Positions 19,226 through 30,383 of a DNA stretch of 64,000 bases are shown here, in pieces. Every line of letters begins with the position of its first letter. The first letter of the stretch is position 1. A program made the translations under genes and the position numbers. The stretch spans positions 4,306,001-4,370,000 of the forward strand of contig NC_015422.1 in NCBI RefSeq assembly GCF_000204645.1, in the 5' to 3' direction. The DNA comes from Alicycliphilus denitrificans K601 (lineage in GTDB: Bacteria; Pseudomonadota; Gammaproteobacteria; Burkholderiales; Burkholderiaceae_C). The notes beneath the pieces are model-generated. The model was not told where the DNA came from, searched no databases, and saw only the letters and a program-made list of their open reading frames with translations.

Positions 19226-20826
19226 TTACATGCGGAACACGCCGAACTTCATGTCCGGGATGGGCGCGTGGCGCGATGCGGCCAGCGCCAGCGCCAGCAC
19301 GCGGCGCGTGTCGGCGGGGTCGATGATGCCGTCGTCCCACAGGCGGGCCGTGGCGTAGTAGGGGTGGCCCTGCTTCTCGTACTGCTGGCGGATGGGGGCC
19401 TTGAAGGCTTCCTCCTCCTCGGCGGACCAGCTGCCGCCCTTGAGCTCGATGCCGTCGCGCTTGACGGTGGCCAGCACGCTGGCCGCCTGCTCGCCGCCCA
19501 TCACGCTGATGCGCGCGTTGGGCCACATCCAGAGGAAGCGCGGGCTGTACGCGCGGCCGCACATGCCATAGTTGCCGGCGCCGAAGCTGCCGCCGATGAT
19601 GACGGTGAACTTGGGCACGTTGGCCGTGGCCACGGCCGTGACCATCTTGGCGCCGTGGCGCGCGATGCCCTCGTTCTCGTACTTGCGGCCCACCATGAAG
19701 CCGGTGATGTTCTGCAGGAACACCAGCGGGATCTTGCGCTGGCAGCACAGCTCGATGAAGTGCGCGCCCTTCTGCGCGCTCTCGCTGAACAGAATGCCGT
19801 TGTTGGCCACGATGCCCACGGCCATGCCCTCGATGCGCGCGAAGCCGCAGACCAGCGTAGTGCCGTAGCGCGCCTTGAACTCGTCGAACGCGCTGGCGTC
19901 CACGATGCGGGCGATGATCTCGCGCACGTCGAAGGGCTTGCGCGTGTCGGCGGGGATCACGCCGTAGAGCTCCTCCGCTGCATATTTGGGAGCTTCCGGG
20001 GCAGTATCCGCGGGCGCCGCAGGCCGGTTTCTATTCAAATTGGCCACGGCGGCGCGCGCCAGCGCCAGCGCGTGCAGGTCGCTTTGCGCCAGGTGGTCGG
20101 CCACGCCGGACAGGCGCGTGTGCACATCGCCGCCACCCAGGTCCTCGGCCGTGACGACCTCGCCCGTGGCGGCCTTCACGAGCGGCGGGCCGCCCAGGAA
20201 GATGGTGCCCTGGTTCTTGACGATGATGGTCTCGTCGCTCATCGCGGGCACGTAGGCGCCGCCGGCCGTGCAGGAGCCCATGACCACGGCGATCTGGGCG
20301 ATGCCCTGCGCGCTCATGTTGGCCTGGTTGTAGAAGATGCGGCCGAAGTGGTCGCGGTCGGGGAAAACCTCGTCCTGGTTGGGCAGGTTGGCGCCGCCCG
20401 AATCGACCAGGTAGATGCAGGGCAGGTGGTTCTGCTCGGCGATCTCCTGCGCACGCAGGTGCTTCTTGACGGTGACGGGGTAGTAGGTGCCGCCCTTCAC
20501 CGTGGCGTCGTTGCACACGACCATGCAGTCGATGCCGCTGACGCGCCCTATGCCCGCGATCAGGCCGGCGCCGGGCGCGTCGTTGCCGTACATGTTGAGC
20601 GCGGCCAGCGGCGCGATCTCCAGGAACGGCGTGCCGGGGTCCAGCAGCATCTCCACGCGCTCGCGCGGCAGCAGCTTGCCGCGCGCCACGTGCTTGGCGC
20701 GCGCGGCCTCGCCGCCGCCCTGGGCCACGCGCTCGACATGCTGGCGCAGATCTTCCACCACGGCGCGCATGGCGGCGGCGTTGGCCTGGAAGTCGGCCGA
20801 ACGCGGGTTGAGTTGGGATTCGAGGA

Positions 20827-20830
<4 letters not shown>
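19226..20830 (-). CDS. mccB: Methylcrotonoyl-CoA carboxylase beta (carboxyltransferase) subunit
   Basis: A 534-residue carboxyltransferase. Both CT domains are visible: [22 protein letters not shown] in the first and [20 protein letters not shown] plus [20 protein letters not shown] in the second. It transfers carboxylate from biotin on MccA to 3-methylcrotonyl-CoA. The ATG overlaps the acyl-CoA synthetase stop (ATGA). The inter-domain linker around residues 265-285 is encoded by sequence (about 19980-20040) with a distant resemblance to the dispersed repeat; this may be chance. Confidence 0.95.
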
Positions 20831-22548
<1,718 letters not shown>

Positions 22549-22693
22549 GGGGCTTGTCTCCTGGTCGGCGTGGACCGCGGGCGCGGTCCGTTGAGAATCA
22601 GCCCGACAGCATACGCCGCAGGCTTGGCCGGGGGATGGTCCGCATGGGTCAGAAAGGTTGCAAATCGCGCCACGTAAATGCAGACTCCGGGCC
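22549..22693. promoter_or_regulatory. Divergent promoter region, acyl-CoA synthetase operon / araC
   Basis: 145 bases between divergent genes. It contains a perfect 8-bp-arm palindrome GGACCGCG-GG-CGCGGTCC at 22572-22589, 24 bases before the synthetase start. This could be an operator or a leader hairpin. No LiuR-like site was seen here. Confidence 0.5.
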
Positions 22694-23752
22694 ATGACCG
22701 AAACCCACCGCACCGCATCCCGCGCACGCGCGCCCACGGCCGCCACGCCCATGGCCTTCGTGCAGGCCATCGTGCGCGCCTACGCGGCGCGCGGCATGGA
22801 TGCGTCGCGGGTCCTGGAGCAGGCACAAATCACGCCAGCCGATGCACTGGACGCCGCGGCCCGCATCACGAGCCAGCAGATGGAGCAGCTCTCCGCCGGC
22901 GCCATGCGCGAGCTCGACGACGAGGCCCTGGGCTGGTTCTCGCGCCGCCTGCCCTGGGGCAGCTACGGGATGCTGGCGCGCGCCTCGCTGAGCGCGCCCA
23001 CGCTGGGGCTGGCGCTGGCGCGCTGGTGCCGCCACCACGCGCTGCTGACGGACGACGTCCTGCTGCACCTGACGAGCGAGGGCGGGCGCGCCCGGCTCGC
23101 CATCTCCGAGCAGCGCGACCTGGGCGGCCTGCGCGAGTTCTGCCTAGTGTCCATGCTGCGCAACGCGCTGGGCCTGTCCAGCTGGTTCATCGACTCGCGC
23201 TTGCCCATGGCGGCGGCCGAGTTCCCCTTCGCCCCGCCGCCGCATGCGCCGGCCTACGCCGTGCTGTTCGACGGCCCCACGCGCTTCGGGGCCGCCCAGG
23301 CGGCCGTGTACTTCGACGCCCGCTACCTGGCGCTGCCGCTCACGCGCGACGAGGCCGCCATGCGCCAGATGCTGCAGCACGCACTGCCGCTCATGGTGCG
23401 CCAGTACCGGCGCGACCGCCTGCTAGTGCAGCGCGTGCGCCAGCTGCTGGCCGGCGCGCCCGACGCCGCGCACAACGCCCACGCGCTGGCCGACCGGCTG
23501 CACGTCTCCACGCGCACGCTGCACCGCCAGCTCAAGGAGGAAGGCGCGTCGCTGCAGGCGCTCAAGGACGAGGTGCGCAAGAGCCGCGCCATAGAGCTGC
23601 TGCGGCGTACCCGCCGCCCCGTCAAGCAGGTGGCCGAGGCCTCGGGCTTCGCGAGCGAGAAGAGCTTCATACGGGCCTTCCGCGGCTGGACGGGACAGTC
23701 GCCCGCGGACTTCCGGCGCCATGGCGCATGGCCCGATCGGTCACCTGCATGA
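22694..23752 (+). CDS. AraC-family transcriptional regulator with Arabinose_bd-type N-domain
   Basis: A 352-residue regulator. The N-terminal ~200 residues match the 'arabinose-binding domain of AraC' type seen in OruR/ArgR-like regulators of fatty and amino acid catabolism (for example [20 protein letters not shown]). The C-terminal ~100 residues carry two helix-turn-helix motifs: [19 protein letters not shown] and [20 protein letters not shown]. It is divergent from the leucine operon and co-directional with the GST/GMC cluster, so either could be its target. ATG 22694 was preferred over an upstream TTG. Confidence 0.9.
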   Translation: MTETHRTASRARAPTAATPMAFVQAIVRAYAARGMDASRVLEQAQITPADALDAAARITSQQMEQLSAGAMRELDDEALGWFSRRLPWGSYGMLARASLSAPTLGLALARWCRHHALLTDDVLLHLTSEGGRARLAISEQRDLGGLREFCLVSMLRNALGLSSWFIDSRLPMAAAEFPFAPPPHAPAYAVLFDGPTRFGAAQAAVYFDARYLALPLTRDEAAMRQMLQHALPLMVRQYRRDRLLVQRVRQLLAGAPDAAHNAHALADRLHVSTRTLHRQLKEEGASLQALKDEVRKSRAIELLRRTRRPVKQVAEASGFASEKSFIRAFRGWTGQSPADFRRHGAWPDRSPA

Positions 23753-23811
23753 CGCGGATTGCGCGGCCCCTGCGCCGACAATGCCCGCAGCGACACTTCC
23801 TCCCATCACCC

Positions 23812-24477
23812 ATGATCGAGCTATACCACTGCGTCAGCGCCCGCTCCTTCCGCCCCCTGTGGATGCTGGAGGAACTGTGCGTCCCCTACCGCCTGCGCAT
23901 GCTGCCCTTCCCGCCGCGCGTGCATGCGCGGCAGTACCTCGAGGACAACCCGCTGGGCACCGTGCCGCTCATGAAGGATGGGGCCACGCGCATGACCGAG
24001 TCGGCCGCCATGTGCCAGTACCTCGCGGCGCGCCATGGCGACGGGCGCCTGGACGTCGCCGCGGGCGACCCGGCCCACGGCAGCTACCTCAACTGGCTGC
24101 ACATGAGCGATGCGACGCTCACCTTCCCGCAGACGCTGGTGTTGCGCTACACGCACTTCGAGCCCGCCGAGCGCCGCCAGCCCCAGGTGGCGCAGGACTA
24201 CGCGCGCTGGTTCCTCGCGCGGCTGCGCGCCGTGGACGCGGCCGTGCAGCAGGGCGGGTTCCTGTGCGCCGGCCGCTTCACCGCCGCCGACGTGGCCGTG
24301 GGCTATGCGCTGCAGCTCGCGCAGCACCTGGGCCTGGCCAGAGAGTTCCCGCACGCGGTCGCCGGCTACTGGCAGCGGCTGCAGGAGCGCCCGGCCTTCG
24401 AGCGCGCGCTGCAGGCGCAGCACCGGGCCGCGCTGGAGCAGGGCGTGGACCCCACGCCGTCACCCGATCTGCGCTAA
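23812..24477 (+). CDS. Glutathione S-transferase family protein
   Basis: A 221-residue GST. The thioredoxin-fold half contains NPLGTVPLMKDGATRMTESAAM, the cis-Pro and the Glu-Ser glutathione contacts; the helical half contains GRFTAADVAVGYALQ, the conserved N-capping Asp motif. Its substrate is unknown. It precedes the GMC oxidoreductase by 87 bases and may detoxify an electrophilic intermediate of that cluster. Confidence 0.88.
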   Translation: MIELYHCVSARSFRPLWMLEELCVPYRLRMLPFPPRVHARQYLEDNPLGTVPLMKDGATRMTESAAMCQYLAARHGDGRLDVAAGDPAHGSYLNWLHMSDATLTFPQTLVLRYTHFEPAERRQPQVAQDYARWFLARLRAVDAAVQQGGFLCAGRFTAADVAVGYALQLAQHLGLAREFPHAVAGYWQRLQERPAFERALQAQHRAALEQGVDPTPSPDLR

Positions 24478-24564
24478 GCACGCTCTTCTGCACGAATCGC
24501 CCCGCCGGGGTAAGCTGCGCGGCGCCGTGCGGCGCGCCCGCGCCCGGTTTGGTACAGGACCGAC

Positions 24565-26178
24565 ATGAGCACTCCCGATACCTTCGACTACGTCATCGTG
24601 GGCGCCGGCATGGCCGGCTGCCTGCTGGCCCACCGCCTGAGCGAGGACGGGCGCCACAGCGTGTGCCTGCTGGAATCGGGGCCGCCGGACCGCAGCCCCT
24701 TCATCCACATCCCGGCCGGCTTCATCAAAGTGGGCTACGACCCGCGCTACACCTGGGACTTCGAGACCGCGCCCGGCGAGGGCACGGCGGGCCGGCGCGT
24801 GACCACGCGGCTGGGGCGCACGCTGGGCGGGTCGAGCGCGATCAACGGCTTCAACTACACGCGCGGCACGGCCCGCGACTACGACGGCTGGGCGGCCCAG
24901 GGCAACCCGGGCTGGAGCTACGACGAGGTGCTGCCCCACTTCCGGCGCACCGAGCGGCGCATCGGCGGCGGCGACGAGCCGCACCGCGGGCATGACGGCC
25001 TGCTGCCCATCACCGACTGCGACTGGCGCCACCCGCTGTGCGATGGCTTCATCGCCAGCGCCCACGCGCTGGGCATAGGCCCGGCGGGCGACTACAACCT
25101 GGGCGTGCAGGAGGGCGCGGGGTACTACCAGCGCTGGATCCACAAGGGCCGCCGCGTGAGCGCGGCGACGGCCTTCCTCAAGCCCGTGCGGGCGCGCGCC
25201 AACCTGCAGGTGCGCACGGGCGCGCACGCCACCTCGGTCCTGTTCGAAGGCCGCCGCGCCGTGGGCGTGCAGGTGCTCATGCAGCCGGGCAACGCGCGGC
25301 ATACGGTGCGTGCGCGGCGCGAGGTGATCCTGTGCGCGGGCGCCATCAACAGCCCCAAGCTGCTGCAGCTCTCGGGCGTGGGGCCGGCCGACTGGCTGCA
25401 CGGCCTGGGCGTGGCGCCGGTGCACGTGCTGCCCGGCGTGGGCCGGCGGCTGCAGGACCACTTCATGGTGCGCTCGGTGGTGCGCGTGCAGGGCGCCACC
25501 ACTATCAACAGCACGGCGCGCGGCTGGCGCCTGGGGCTGGAGATCGCCAAGTGGGCCATGGGCCGGCCCAGCGTGCTGGCCATCAGCCCGTCGGTGGCCT
25601 ATGCGTTCGCGGCCTCGCGGCCCGGGCTGGACGCGGCGGACCTGCAGTTCCACTTCTCGCCGGGCAGCTACGCCTCGGGCATCGCGGGCCGGCTCGACGG
25701 CTTTGCGGGCATGACGCTGGGCTTCTACCAGATGCGGCCCGCGAGCCACGGCCACGTGCGGGCGCTCTCGCCCGACCCGCTCGAATCGCCGGAGATCCAG
25801 CCCGCCTACATGGCGCGCGAGGAAGACCGGCGCGTGGTGACCGACGGCCTGCGGCTCACGCGCCGCATCCTGCACGCGCCCCCGCTGCTGCCCTACGTGC
25901 TGCGCGACGAGGCACCGCCCGCCGAGGCAGTGAGCGACGAGGATCTGCTGGAATACGCGCGCCAGCGCGGCGGAACGGCCTGGCACTTCATGGGCACCTG
26001 CCGCATGGGGCCGGCGCAGGACGCGTCGGCCGTGGTCGATGCGCAGCTGCGCGTACACGGCCTCGAAGGCCTGCGCGTGGCCGATGCCTCGGTGATGCCG
26101 GCCATGCCCTCGGGCAACACCGGCGCCCCCACCATGATGATCGCGGAGAAGGCGGCGGACATGCTGCTGCGGGCGTAG
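24565..26178 (+). CDS. GMC-family FAD-dependent alcohol dehydrogenase (first copy)
   Basis: A 537-residue glucose-methanol-choline oxidoreductase. The N-terminal FAD motif DYVIVGAGMAGCLLAHRL, the GMC signature GRTLGGSSAINGFNYTRG near residue 90, and the C-terminal TAWHFMGTCRMG with catalytic His and PSGNTGAPTMMIAEKAA are all present. It oxidises a primary alcohol to the aldehyde, passing electrons to a quinone or oxygen. Relatives include choline, alkanol and polyethylene glycol dehydrogenases. A similar second copy lies at 31263 on the other side of the transporter genes. Confidence 0.9.
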   Translation: MSTPDTFDYVIVGAGMAGCLLAHRLSEDGRHSVCLLESGPPDRSPFIHIPAGFIKVGYDPRYTWDFETAPGEGTAGRRVTTRLGRTLGGSSAINGFNYTRGTARDYDGWAAQGNPGWSYDEVLPHFRRTERRIGGGDEPHRGHDGLLPITDCDWRHPLCDGFIASAHALGIGPAGDYNLGVQEGAGYYQRWIHKGRRVSAATAFLKPVRARANLQVRTGAHATSVLFEGRRAVGVQVLMQPGNARHTVRARREVILCAGAINSPKLLQLSGVGPADWLHGLGVAPVHVLPGVGRRLQDHFMVRSVVRVQGATTINSTARGWRLGLEIAKWAMGRPSVLAISPSVAYAFAASRPGLDAADLQFHFSPGSYASGIAGRLDGFAGMTLGFYQMRPASHGHVRALSPDPLESPEIQPAYMAREEDRRVVTDGLRLTRRILHAPPLLPYVLRDEAPPAEAVSDEDLLEYARQRGGTAWHFMGTCRMGPAQDASAVVDAQLRVHGLEGLRVADASVMPAMPSGNTGAPTMMIAEKAADMLLRA

Positions 26179-26191
26179 CTGTCAGCACCAA

Positions 26192-26215
26192 CTGTACCTG
26201 TCCCAATGGGTACAG
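26192..26215. promoter_or_regulatory. Palindromic operator candidate before the Liv transporter
   Basis: The inverted repeat CTGTACC ... GGTACAG with a 10-base spacer lies in the 145-base gap between the GMC gene and the transporter binding-protein gene. The octamer ACTGTACC in it recurs at 35969-35976, just upstream of the MocR-type regulator gene. Confidence 0.5.
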
Positions 26216-26323
26216 CAGGCTTACAGTAGGCGCTCGCATGCTGCTCCGCTCCACGGACGGAGCCGGCGGCGGGCACAGATGGATCACCAGATCCGCAGCA
26301 ATGGCGACAACAGGAGACACGCA

Positions 26324-27523
26324 ATGACAGGCATTCGTCGGATAGCCCAGGCCGCGACCGCGGCACTTTCACTGGCATGCGCCTTCACGGCCCAAGCGCA
26401 GGACGTCATCAAGATCGGCTACACGGCCGACCAGTCCGGCAGCGGCGTGGCCGAGCTGGGCATCGCCGGGCGCTGGGGGTTCGAGGCCGCCATCGAGGAC
26501 GTCAACAAGGCCGGCGGCATCCTGGGCAAGAAGGTGGTCGGCGTGATCCGCGACGACCAGGGCACGCCGCCGAAGGCCATCCAGACGGTGCAGGACCTGC
26601 TCGACAGCGAGAAGGTGCAGGCCCTGGTCGGCCCCGCCAACTCGGGCAACGCGCTGGCGTGGCTGCACATTCCGCAGCAGAAGAAGATCCCCGTGGTGGT
26701 GCCCATCGGCACGGCCACCGAGATCACCACGCGCTACGCCAAGGAGCCGCAGAACTACCTGTTCCGCATCTCGATGGTGGACCGCGAGCAGGTGTCGCTG
26801 CTGGCTGCCTATGCGGTCAAGGCGTCCAAGGGCAAGAAGATCGCCGTGCTGGCCGACTCCACGGGCTACGGCCAGGGCGGCATCAAGGACGCGACCGAGG
26901 TGCTGGCGCTGCACGGCGTCAAGCCCGTGGCCGTCGAGAAGTACGGCCCCAAGGACACGGACATGACCTCTCAGCTCAACAAGATCAAGGCCGCGGGGGC
27001 CGACACCGTGATCATCTACGGCATCGCCGACGGCGCCGCGCAGGTGGTGCGCAGCATGGAGAAGATCAACTACATGCCCATCACGCTGGGCACCTGGGGC
27101 AACCTGAGCTCGCTGTTCCCGAAGATGACCGGCCCCAAGCTGTCCGAGCACCTGATCATGGCCGCGTCCACCACCGAGGACACGTCCGACAAGACCAAGT
27201 CCCTGGGCGAGCGCGTGCGCAAGAACTTCGCGGCGCTGACGTGCTTCCCCTGCGCCGCGCAGGCCTACGACTCGGTGATGCTGCTGTCGGCAGCGATGAA
27301 GCAGGCCAACACCACCGACGGCGAGAAGGTGGCCGCCGCGCTGGAGAACCTGAGCGGCGTGAAGGGCGTCATCAAGACCTACGACAAGCCCTTCAGCAAG
27401 ACCATGCACGAGGGCCTGCACGTGGGCGACTTCTACCTCGCGCGCTGGAAGAACGGCACCGAGGTGCAACGCTTCCAGGACGACGTCTACAAGTCCATCA
27501 CACCCGCCGATCTCAAGCAGTGA
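26324..27523 (+). CDS. Liv-type ABC transporter substrate-binding protein
   Basis: A 399-residue periplasmic binding protein (Peripla_BP_6). It has a signal peptide ending in the AQAQ region, then DVIKIGYTADQSGSGVAELG, and GPANSGNALAWL and IAVLADSTGYGQGG as ligand-lobe motifs. AGGAGA precedes ATG 26324. It is followed by the permease and ATPase genes of the same transporter. Between its stop codon and livH lie ~130 bases of repeat sequence, starting at the TGA itself. Confidence 0.92.
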   Translation: MTGIRRIAQAATAALSLACAFTAQAQDVIKIGYTADQSGSGVAELGIAGRWGFEAAIEDVNKAGGILGKKVVGVIRDDQGTPPKAIQTVQDLLDSEKVQALVGPANSGNALAWLHIPQQKKIPVVVPIGTATEITTRYAKEPQNYLFRISMVDREQVSLLAAYAVKASKGKKIAVLADSTGYGQGGIKDATEVLALHGVKPVAVEKYGPKDTDMTSQLNKIKAAGADTVIIYGIADGAAQVVRSMEKINYMPITLGTWGNLSSLFPKMTGPKLSEHLIMAASTTEDTSDKTKSLGERVRKNFAALTCFPCAAQAYDSVMLLSAAMKQANTTDGEKVAAALENLSGVKGVIKTYDKPFSKTMHEGLHVGDFYLARWKNGTEVQRFQDDVYKSITPADLKQ

Positions 27524-27622
27524 TCTGAAAACAGGAGCTGCTCGCGCTTGTCCAACAAGAGTTTCAGCATGAAAGACATCTGAAACACTTGCCAGCCAAG
27601 CGCAGGCAGCTCACTTTTTTTG
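27521..27622 (+). repeat. Stop-codon-anchored repeat, copy f (composite)
   Basis: It begins with the TGA of the binding-protein gene and shows AGCTG..GCGCTTG....CAAG of the family up to ~27570. A second piece (about 27588-27622) in the opposite sense carries CCAGCCAAGCGC and GGCAGCT. The two pieces may be nested or rearranged copies between the binding-protein gene and livH. Confidence 0.6.
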
Positions 27623-27651
27623 ACAGCTCCGCGTTAGTGGGAAGGCAGCGC

Positions 27652-28572
27652 ATGGCCGAATCGATACTCCAGGCGATCTTCAGCGGCCTGGCCCTGGGCA
27701 GCATCTACGCGCTCGTGGCCGTGGGCTTCAACATCACGTTCAACACCACCAAGACGCTGAACTTCGGCCAGGGCGAGTTCCTGGTGGCCGGGGCCTTCGT
27801 CGCGGTCTCGGTGCTGCTGCTGCTCGCGGGCAAGCAGATGACCGACGCGCTGCTGCCCTCCGAGGTGACGCTGACGCGCTACCTGCTGAGCCTGGCCGGT
27901 TCGATGGCGGTGCTGGCGCTGCTGGGCGTGCTGCTGTACTACACGGCGGTGCAGCCCTTCGTGGGCCAGGGCGGCATGGCCTGGGTGATGAGCACCATCG
28001 GCTTCGGCATCATCATCCAGAACACGGCGCTGGCGATCTGGGGGCCGTCGCCGCTGGTCATGCCCTCGCCGCTGGGCAACGACGTGATCCGCATCGGCGG
28101 CGCGGGCGTGCTGCCGCAGGAGGTGCTGGTGCTCGTGGCCAGCGTGGCCGTGCTGCTCACGCTGGACTGGGTGATGCGCGCCACCAGGATCGGCAAGGCC
28201 GTTCGCGCCGTGGCGCAGAACGGCAGCACCGCCACGCTGATGGGCATCAACGTGGGCGCCATCGTGGTGCTGGCCTTCGTCATCAGCTCCAGCCTTGCCG
28301 GGCTGGCCGGGCTCTTGATCGCGCCGATCACCACCGCGTCCGTCTTCATGGGGCTGACGCTCGCGCTCAAGGCCTTCTCGTCGGCCATCGTGGGCGGGCT
28401 CACCAGCCCGCGCGGCTGCATGCTGGGCGGCTTCCTGCTCGGCGTGATCGAGGCGCTGGTGGGCCTGTGGCACGCGGAGCTGCGCGAGATCAGCATCTTC
28501 ATCCTCATCATCGTCGTGCTCGTGGTGCGCCCGCAGGGCCTGCTGGGCCAGCGCATCGTGGAGAAGGTATGA
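27652..28572 (+). CDS. livH: Liv-type ABC transporter permease (LivH)
   Basis: A 306-residue inner-membrane permease with ~8 hydrophobic segments. SGLALGSIYALVAVGFNITF at the start and RAVAQNGSTATLMGINV in the cytoplasmic coupling loop are LivH hallmarks. ATG 27652 follows GGAAGG. Its stop overlaps the start of the fused permease-ATPase gene (ATGA). Confidence 0.92.
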   Translation: MAESILQAIFSGLALGSIYALVAVGFNITFNTTKTLNFGQGEFLVAGAFVAVSVLLLLAGKQMTDALLPSEVTLTRYLLSLAGSMAVLALLGVLLYYTAVQPFVGQGGMAWVMSTIGFGIIIQNTALAIWGPSPLVMPSPLGNDVIRIGGAGVLPQEVLVLVASVAVLLTLDWVMRATRIGKAVRAVAQNGSTATLMGINVGAIVVLAFVISSSLAGLAGLLIAPITTASVFMGLTLALKAFSSAIVGGLTSPRGCMLGGFLLGVIEALVGLWHAELREISIFILIIVVLVVRPQGLLGQRIVEKV

Positions 28573-30383
28573 CGGCCGAGCGCAAACATACCCTGTGGCT
28601 CGCCGTGGTCGCCGCGCTGGCGGCGGCCGTGCCGCTCGCCACCGACAACGATTTCCACCTGCGCGTGCTGTTCCTCATCGGCGTCAACTACATCGCCGCC
28701 GCCGGCATGAACGTGCTCGTGGGCTACACCGGGCAGAAGTCGCTGGGCCATGCGGGCCTCTTCGCCGTGGGCGCGTACACGGTGGCGCTGCTCACCGCGC
28801 GCTGGGGCTGGAACCCGTGGCCGGCCTTCGTCGCCGCGGGTGTGATGGCGGGCATCTTCGGCGTCGTCATCGCGCTGCCCGCGCTGCGGGTGAAGGGCCC
28901 GGCGCTGGCCATGGTGACCATAGGCTTCGGCATCGTGGTGGAGAAGATCGTCTCCGAATGGCAGGACGTGTTCGCCGGCCAGCAGGGCATCTACGGCGTG
29001 CTGCCGCTGTCGCTGGGCGGCACCATGTTCAGCTCCAAGCAGTGGGTCTGGTTCGTGCTGCTGCTGGGCGTGGCCCTGCACGTGATGCTGCGCCTGCTGC
29101 TGCGCGGGCGCTTCGGGCGCGCGTTCATGGCAGTGAACACCGCCGAGGTGGCAGCCGAGAGCGTGGGCATCAGCGTCTACCGCTTCAAGGTGCTGGCCTT
29201 CGTGATCAGTGCCGTCACCTGCGGGCTGGCCGGCGCGCTGATCGCGCAGCAGAACCAGTACATCAACTCCGACTTCATCACCTTCAACCTGTCGATCTTC
29301 ATCCTGCTCATGGTGCTGTTCGGCGGGCATTCGGTCTACGGGCCGCTGCTGGGCGCGGTGGTGCTGACGCTGCTCGACTCCTTCCTCTCGCGCTGGCCGG
29401 GCGTGCAGCACTTCACCTACGGCGCGCTGCTGCTGTTCGCGCTCTACGCCATGCCCGACGGGTTGGCCGGCTTCGTGCGCCAGATGGCGCGCAAGTGGGC
29501 GCCTGGCCTGCTGCCGGCCGAGGCGCTGCCCGCGCAGCTCGCGCCCTGGCGCCTGCGCAGCGGGACCGGCGCCGAGACGATGCTGCTCGAAGCCCAGGGC
29601 CTGTACAAGGCCTACGGCGGCGTGGTGCCCACGAACGAGGTGGACCTCAGCATCCGCGCCGGCCACGTGCACTCGCTGATCGGGCCCAACGGCGCGGGCA
29701 AGACCACGCTGCTCAACATCCTCTCGGGCATCGTGCCGCCGGACCGCGGAAGCATCCGCTTCGAGGGGCGCGACGTGACGGGCCTTGCGCCCCACCGCAT
29801 CGCGCGCGCGGGCCTGGGGCGCACCTTCCAGAACCTCAAGCTGTTCGCGGGCATGTCGGTGCTGGACAACGTCAAGCTCGGCCTGCACGCGCACATCCCC
29901 ACGGGCTTCCTCGGCAGCCTGCTGGGCCGCGGCGGCCATGCCGAGCGCGCCGCGCGCGACGAGGCGCTGCAGATCCTGGACTGGCTGGGCCTCAAGGACA
30001 AGGCGCAGGAGATCGCCGGCAGCCTGCCCTACGGCGTGCAGCGCCGCCTGGAGCTGGCGCGCGCGCTGGCCACGCACCCGCGCCTGCTGCTGCTCGACGA
30101 GCCCGCCGCCGGCCTGAACCCGCAGGAGACGCAGGAGCTGGCGCAGGTGATCCTGCGCATCCGCGACCTGGGGATCACCGTGCTGCTCATCGAGCACCAC
30201 ATGGACCTGGTGATGGCCGTTTCCGACCACGTGATCGTGCTCGACTACGGCCAGAAGATCGCCGAGGGCGCGCCGGCGCAGGTACAGAACGACCCGCGCG
30301 TGATCGCGGCCTACCTGGGCGCGGACGACGGCACGCAGGAAGAGGAAGAAGAGGACGAGGAAGGCGGTGCCCATGTCCAATGA
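28569..30383 (+). CDS. Fused Liv-type permease-ATPase (LivM-LivG) with acidic tail
   Basis: A 604-residue fusion. Residues ~1-320 are a LivM permease (NYIAAAGMNVLVGYTGQKSLGHAG is diagnostic). Residues ~340-590 are a LivG ATPase with Walker A GPNGAGKTT near 371, a LivG-type signature region (LPYGVQRRLELARAL) and Walker B LLLLDEPAAG. The C-terminus is a run of Glu/Asp (EEEEEDEE). Such fusions occur in several betaproteobacterial Liv systems. It overlaps livH by 4 bases and livF by 11. Confidence 0.93.
   Translation: MTAERKHTLWLAVVAALAAAVPLATDNDFHLRVLFLIGVNYIAAAGMNVLVGYTGQKSLGHAGLFAVGAYTVALLTARWGWNPWPAFVAAGVMAGIFGVVIALPALRVKGPALAMVTIGFGIVVEKIVSEWQDVFAGQQGIYGVLPLSLGGTMFSSKQWVWFVLLLGVALHVMLRLLLRGRFGRAFMAVNTAEVAAESVGISVYRFKVLAFVISAVTCGLAGALIAQQNQYINSDFITFNLSIFILLMVLFGGHSVYGPLLGAVVLTLLDSFLSRWPGVQHFTYGALLLFALYAMPDGLAGFVRQMARKWAPGLLPAEALPAQLAPWRLRSGTGAETMLLEAQGLYKAYGGVVPTNEVDLSIRAGHVHSLIGPNGAGKTTLLNILSGIVPPDRGSIRFEGRDVTGLAPHRIARAGLGRTFQNLKLFAGMSVLDNVKLGLHAHIPTGFLGSLLGRGGHAERAARDEALQILDWLGLKDKAQEIAGSLPYGVQRRLELARALATHPRLLLLDEPAAGLNPQETQELAQVILRIRDLGITVLLIEHHMDLVMAVSDHVIVLDYGQKIAEGAPAQVQNDPRVIAAYLGADDGTQEEEEEDEEGGAHVQ

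Noticed and set aside
19980..20045. A seventh repeat copy inside mccB
   Set aside because: Some blocks resemble the family (GGCC.GC, AAGCTCC), but there is no stop codon, the stem is weak and the region encodes a normal-length linker.
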